From NCBI GenBank assembly GCA_018715345.1, contig DVLT01000038.1:71614-116897 (forward strand): 45,284 nt of DNA, given 5' to 3'. Below the pieces are notes generated by a model. That model was not told the origin of the DNA, did not search any database, and saw only the letters and a program-made list of their open reading frames with translations. Made by a program: the position numbers and the translations under genes. How positions within the stretch are numbered: the stretch's first letter is position 1; every line of letters starts with the position of its first letter. This document shows, one piece after another, positions 41,664 through 45,284 of this stretch. This stretch comes from Candidatus Onthocola gallistercoris. GTDB lineage: Bacteria > Bacillota > Clostridia > Lachnospirales > Lachnospiraceae.

Positions 41664-43343
41664 GTGAATACCCGTAGAGATGAGATATATGAAAGTATTA
41701 CCCGGAAACAGCTGATATTCCTTGCCCTGGCCGGCGGAATGATCGGATGTATCCTCTTTGCTTTCTGTTATGGCCTGGATGTTATCAATGTGACAAATGA
41801 TGGCTGGCTGCTTTCCGGCGGCGACCTGACCCAACATTATATAGGATGGAAATTCTTCCGGAATTCGGATTGGCATTTTCCCATCGGGTTGATGGACGGA
41901 CTGGTTTATCCTCAGCAGATTTGTATTATTTTTACAGATTCGATTCCTTTATTTGCGCTGTTTTTTAAACTGCTTTCTCCAATCTTGCCGGAAACATTTC
42001 AATATTTTGGCCTGTGGGGTGTACTGTCCTACTTTTTGATGGGAGCGGTTTCCGCTGTCATCCTGCGGAAAGCAACAAAAAATCCTGCAATATGTGTGGC
42101 CGGATCGGTCTTTTTCAGCTTTTCGCCATATGTGATACAGCGGATGTTCCGTCATACGGCGTTAGCCGGGAACTGGCTGATCCTCATGGCTATAGCCATC
42201 TGGATATATAAGCCTTATTTTTCCGGTTTTAAACGGAAGACGATCGCATGGGGACTGCTGCTTGTCACCGGGTCGCTGGTGCATATCTACTATATTCCCA
42301 TGATCATGGTCTTCATGTTTTTTTCTTGTCTGCAGGATCTGCTGGAAAAGAAAGACTGGAAGGCGGACATTGTCATGGGCATTCTGGTTGTCGCCGTTGA
42401 CTTGACAGTTCTTTATTGCATCGGCGCCTTCTCCTCTACAACGGCACTGGCGGACGGCGGCTTGGGAAGTTATAGTTCCAATTTGAACACCTTCTGGAAT
42501 CCTATGGGTAAGGGACGTTTCTTTTCGACCCGTCCGACTATCAATCCGGGACAGGATGAAGGATATGGATATCTGGGGTTAGGTATACTGATTCTTTTGG
42601 TGGTGGCAGTTATTATATGGGCACTTCATATTTTTAGAGACTGGAAAAAAGAAAATTTATCTGCCGGTGGATCACATACTTTTTCCGCATGTATGTTTCT
42701 TGCAGCGCTGGCTTCTGTTATTTTAGCGGCCAGTCCGATTTTGTCATACAATGACAAGATTTTGGTAACGCTGGATTATCCGGATACGATTATTCAACTT
42801 TTATCTATTTTCAGGGCATCTGGAAGATTTATATGGTGTGCTTGTTATATTTTCATGTTTTTTGCGCTTATGACCGTGGCTTCCCATATCCGGAAAGAAT
42901 GGGCAGCTTTTGCTGGGATCGCACTGGCTGCATGCATACAGCTACTGGATTTGGGGGCTTATGCCTTTAATGGCGGGAGACAGATCACAATGGCATATTC
43001 CCGGGAAAGTATATTGGATGCGGAGAACTGGAATGGTGTCCTTGAAGGCAAACAGCATCTGGTCTTTTTACCGTTTAATCAACTGGCTGACACAGATAAC
43101 GGGTCGGAGATCATGTATGCTTTCGCGAATCTTGCGGTGGATCATGGTATGACGGTCAATTATTGCATTGCGGCAAGGGTTGATACGGATAAAGTTGCAT
43201 CTGATGAAGATATACTAAAAGAAAATTTGCAGACAGGCAATTATGATAAAAGTACGGTGTACATTCTTGATAGTAGGGAAACCGGTGAATCCTATCACAT
43301 GAATGTCCAGGTTATTGATGGATTTATCGTAGGGACTTATTGA
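41664..43343 (+). CDS. DUF6311-type polytopic membrane protein (GT-C-like)
   Basis: This 559-residue protein has about ten or more transmembrane segments. Near the N-terminus, after the first helix, lies GGDLTQHYIGWKFFRNSDW, then GLVYPQQICIIFTDSIPLFA, a conserved external loop pattern of the DUF6311 family. The large loop and acidic residues resemble GT-C glycosyltransferases that use polyprenyl-phosphate sugars outside the membrane, but activity is not shown. The last 100 or so residues are soluble. The start is a GTG with GGGAG ten bases upstream. With the GtrB-like enzyme at the head of the operon it may decorate the polymer. Confidence 0.8.
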   Translation: MNTRRDEIYESITRKQLIFLALAGGMIGCILFAFCYGLDVINVTNDGWLLSGGDLTQHYIGWKFFRNSDWHFPIGLMDGLVYPQQICIIFTDSIPLFALFFKLLSPILPETFQYFGLWGVLSYFLMGAVSAVILRKATKNPAICVAGSVFFSFSPYVIQRMFRHTALAGNWLILMAIAIWIYKPYFSGFKRKTIAWGLLLVTGSLVHIYYIPMIMVFMFFSCLQDLLEKKDWKADIVMGILVVAVDLTVLYCIGAFSSTTALADGGLGSYSSNLNTFWNPMGKGRFFSTRPTINPGQDEGYGYLGLGILILLVVAVIIWALHIFRDWKKENLSAGGSHTFSACMFLAALASVILAASPILSYNDKILVTLDYPDTIIQLLSIFRASGRFIWCACYIFMFFALMTVASHIRKEWAAFAGIALAACIQLLDLGAYAFNGGRQITMAYSRESILDAENWNGVLEGKQHLVFLPFNQLADTDNGSEIMYAFANLAVDHGMTVNYCIAARVDTDKVASDEDILKENLQTGNYDKSTVYILDSRETGESYHMNVQVIDGFIVGTY

Positions 43344-43373
43344 ATGCAGGATTGCGGGAAGAAGGGAAAAGAG

Positions 43374-44108
43374 ATGACAGAAAGACAGCTTTCGATTGTG
43401 ATGCCCGCATATAATGAGGGCGATAAGATATATGAAAATATAAAAAAAGTATATTCGGCAGTATCTGTTTTTTGTGACAGTTTTGAAATTATTGTGGTCA
43501 ATGACGGAAGCGAGGATAATACAGCGGAAGAAGTAAAAAAGGCGGCTCGGGAGATATCGGGGGTTCGTCTGGTCAGCTATAAGAATAACCGGGGAAAAGG
43601 GGGGGCCATTAAGGCTGGCGTCAAACGGGCTGAGGGACAATACATCGCTTTTCTGGACGCGGATCTGGATCTTCCGCCGGAACAGCTGCGGGATTATATG
43701 CGGTTGTTGGAAGAGGATCGGGCGGATGTGGTCATCGGCTCTAAGATGCACAAGGATTCAAAGATAGACTATCCTTTTATACGAAAAGTGATCAGTGTGG
43801 GGTACTACCTTATGCTGAAGCTGTTATTTCATCTGAATGTTAAGGATACCCAAACCGGTATTAAGATTTTTAAGGCGGAGGCCCTGAAGCCGGTCATTGA
43901 TCTGATCCGGACAGACGGTTTTGCTTATGATATCGAGATATTGATCGCGGTCAACAGCAGGCATTACCGTATCATGGAGATGCCGGTTCAGCTTGTGTTT
44001 ACCCGGGAGAATGGAATGGGCAGGATTCATCTGAAGGATATATGGAAAGCCTTCAGGGATACCTGGAAGATATTCTGGAGAGCAAGAATAAGGAAGATTT
44101 ACAGATAA
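43374..44108 (+). CDS. GT2 glycosyltransferase (DPM1-like)
   Basis: This 244-residue GT2 enzyme has LSIVMPAYNEGDKIYENI, FEIIVVNDGSEDNTAEEV, NNRGKGGAIKAGVKRA and the DxD-type FLDADLDLPPEQL, the pattern of polyprenyl-phosphate mannosyl/glucosyltransferases. TQTGIKIFKAEAL and YDIEILIAVNSRHY are further family segments. It lacks the C-terminal transmembrane helices of the first operon gene, so it may act with a membrane partner. ATG at 43374 has GAAGGG upstream; an ATG at 43344 is in frame but directly abuts the previous stop and lacks such a site. Confidence 0.87.
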   Translation: MTERQLSIVMPAYNEGDKIYENIKKVYSAVSVFCDSFEIIVVNDGSEDNTAEEVKKAAREISGVRLVSYKNNRGKGGAIKAGVKRAEGQYIAFLDADLDLPPEQLRDYMRLLEEDRADVVIGSKMHKDSKIDYPFIRKVISVGYYLMLKLLFHLNVKDTQTGIKIFKAEALKPVIDLIRTDGFAYDIEILIAVNSRHYRIMEMPVQLVFTRENGMGRIHLKDIWKAFRDTWKIFWRARIRKIYR

Positions 44109-44131
44109 AAATAAGGGTTAGGATAAAAAAT

Positions 44132-45284
44132 ATGTTGAATTTAGCTGTTGTCATGATGACAGGATTGATGGCAATCTGTGTAATTTTATATTTAAGAAAA
44201 GTTGAGATTGTTCCATTAATATTTTTGACGATTATTTTTGAGACATCTATGTATATCATTGTTTCAGGAGTACTCTTTTGGGCAGATATATTTTCAATCC
44301 AGAAAGCTGTTCTGGGCGTTATTATTGTTCAAGGAATATTGATATGTATTTTGTTTTTTAAGAATAAGGAAGAAGTAAAAATTACGTACTCATGGAAGGG
44401 GTATATAATTCCCATTGTTATTGTGCTTATAACATTGCCGCTTGTTTGGCAAAAATATGGTTTTTATGGTATGGGGCAGGATGAAGGGGTATACCAAAAT
44501 CATGCTATTTTGTTAATGTACGGTAAAAACGATGTTCAGCTAGACTTTGAGGAATATGACCAATTGGCTGATGACCAAAAAGATTATTATAAACAGGAAC
44601 TGCATGAAGCCTTAACCGGTTATTATTTTTATGACACGTCATTGCAAACTGCAAATGAGGAAAACAAAATAAGTGAGGTATCAGGAACAATTCATGGAAT
44701 ACCGACTTTTGCCGCGATTTTGGCTTTGTGTGGGAGAGTTTTTGGTTTGACACATATGGTGGATATACAGACCATATATTTTGTGTGTGCTGTTTTTTTA
44801 ATATACATGCTTGCAAAGGATTTAAGAATGAAAAAAGGCGTTACAATCTTATTAACTACTGTAACAGCCATATCTCCGATTATCTTATGGACTGCAAAAT
44901 CGTCGTTGACAGAAGTTTTTCTTATTATTCTAATGGAATTATATATTTATGGCATAGTTAATTATCAAGATAAAAAGAAATGCTGGTTTGCTGTAGTTGC
45001 GATAGTCACGTTTTCTTTTTATCATTTTACAATTTATACAATGCTTCCAATGTTTATACTAATATATTGGGGACTTTTTATTGCAAAAGGTGAAAAAAAA
45101 ATAATATATCAGTGTGTAACTGTGGTTCTGGGAGCTTTGTTAGGGATATGTATGTCCTGCTTTGTTGCTCCAGCTTATACTATTGGAGGGGTAATTGATG
45201 GAAGACGTACTGGAAATTTCAAACCCTTATATGACTTGATACCATGGATTAATGAAAGTAATGTCTTGACAGTTACATGCATAG
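44132..45284 (+). CDS. Polytopic membrane protein, probable GT-C glycosyltransferase, 3' end outside window
   Basis: The frame is open from ATG 44132 to the window end (384 codons) and continues beyond it. The product is strongly hydrophobic, with at least eight membrane segments. An early external loop carries MGQDEGVYQNHAILLMYG, an acidic pair like the DE motif of PMT/ArnT-type GT-C enzymes. AGGA lies nine bases before the start, 23 bases after the GT2 gene. The base composition is visibly richer in A and T than in all earlier genes, with many ATA, TTA and AAA codons, which suggests separate origin. With the DPM1-like gene before it, it may transfer a sugar from a polyprenyl carrier. The exact family is uncertain. 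Confidence 0.75.
   Translation, partial: MLNLAVVMMTGLMAICVILYLRKVEIVPLIFLTIIFETSMYIIVSGVLFWADIFSIQKAVLGVIIVQGILICILFFKNKEEVKITYSWKGYIIPIVIVLITLPLVWQKYGFYGMGQDEGVYQNHAILLMYGKNDVQLDFEEYDQLADDQKDYYKQELHEALTGYYFYDTSLQTANEENKISEVSGTIHGIPTFAAILALCGRVFGLTHMVDIQTIYFVCAVFLIYMLAKDLRMKKGVTILLTTVTAISPIILWTAKSSLTEVFLIILMELYIYGIVNYQDKKKCWFAVVAIVTFSFYHFTIYTMLPMFILIYWGLFIAKGEKKIIYQCVTVVLGALLGICMSCFVAPAYTIGGVIDGRRTGNFKPLYDLIPWINESNVLTVTCI

Overview
The window looks like chromosome of an anaerobic, spore-forming Gram-positive bacterium of the Clostridia, most likely Lachnospiraceae. The reasons are a spoIID/spoIIQ-like pair, a DUF4250 protein, the PGTIDLD form of PfkA, strong AGGAGG ribosome binding sites, extended -10 promoters, and intrinsic terminators after most transcription units. 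Family names come from reading motifs, not from searches. No rRNA, tRNA, CRISPR array, insertion sequence or phage gene was seen.

Bases 1-27,200 are mostly housekeeping genes in short units: the end of mfd; a PrsA-like foldase; a class B sortase facing away from ackA, with a repeat-filled gap between them; spoIID and a degenerate LytM spoIIQ-like gene; a GIY-YIG protein with cardiolipin synthase; a hemolysin III family membrane protein; glmM with an SmtB-type metal sensor; DUF4250 divergent from cobU-cobS-cobC-cobT (nucleotide loop assembly of cobalamin); pfkA; an SPFH membrane protein coupled to a ribbon-helix-helix regulator; a zinc-dependent phospholipase C-like protein; rarA with a histidine phosphatase; a family 2 glycosyltransferase; a PHP phosphoesterase; an MreB/Mbl protein; and recD2.

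Bases 27,396 to the window end form one long co-directional operon of at least 16 genes, tightly packed and without a visible internal terminator. It encodes a surface polysaccharide pathway: a GtrB/DPM1-like transferase, a secreted GH25 muramidase with DUF4214 repeats, a polyprenyl-phosphate sugar-1-phosphate transferase that primes synthesis, two rhamnosyltransferase-like GT2 enzymes, four GT4 enzymes, an ABC-2 exporter (Wzm) with a Wzt ATPase that carries a C-terminal carbohydrate-binding domain, a methyltransferase with a long N-terminal coiled coil, a small amphipathic-helix/coiled-coil protein, two polytopic membrane proteins and another GT2. The Wzt sugar-binding domain together with a coiled-coil methyltransferase suggests chain-end capping and length control of the WbdD kind, in a Gram-positive setting.

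The observations most worth a second look are: (1) a 32-nt promoter-plus-leader sequence shared, with two mismatches, by the sortase side of the repeat gap and a GT2 gene 17 kb away; (2) two tandem TGATATCA palindromes one helical turn apart inside the promoter of the SPFH/ribbon-helix-helix pair, a likely autoregulatory operator; (3) the capping/export module of the polysaccharide operon; (4) replacement of the catalytic Glu of SpoIID by Gln; and (5) a visible shift to AT-rich sequence in the last gene.
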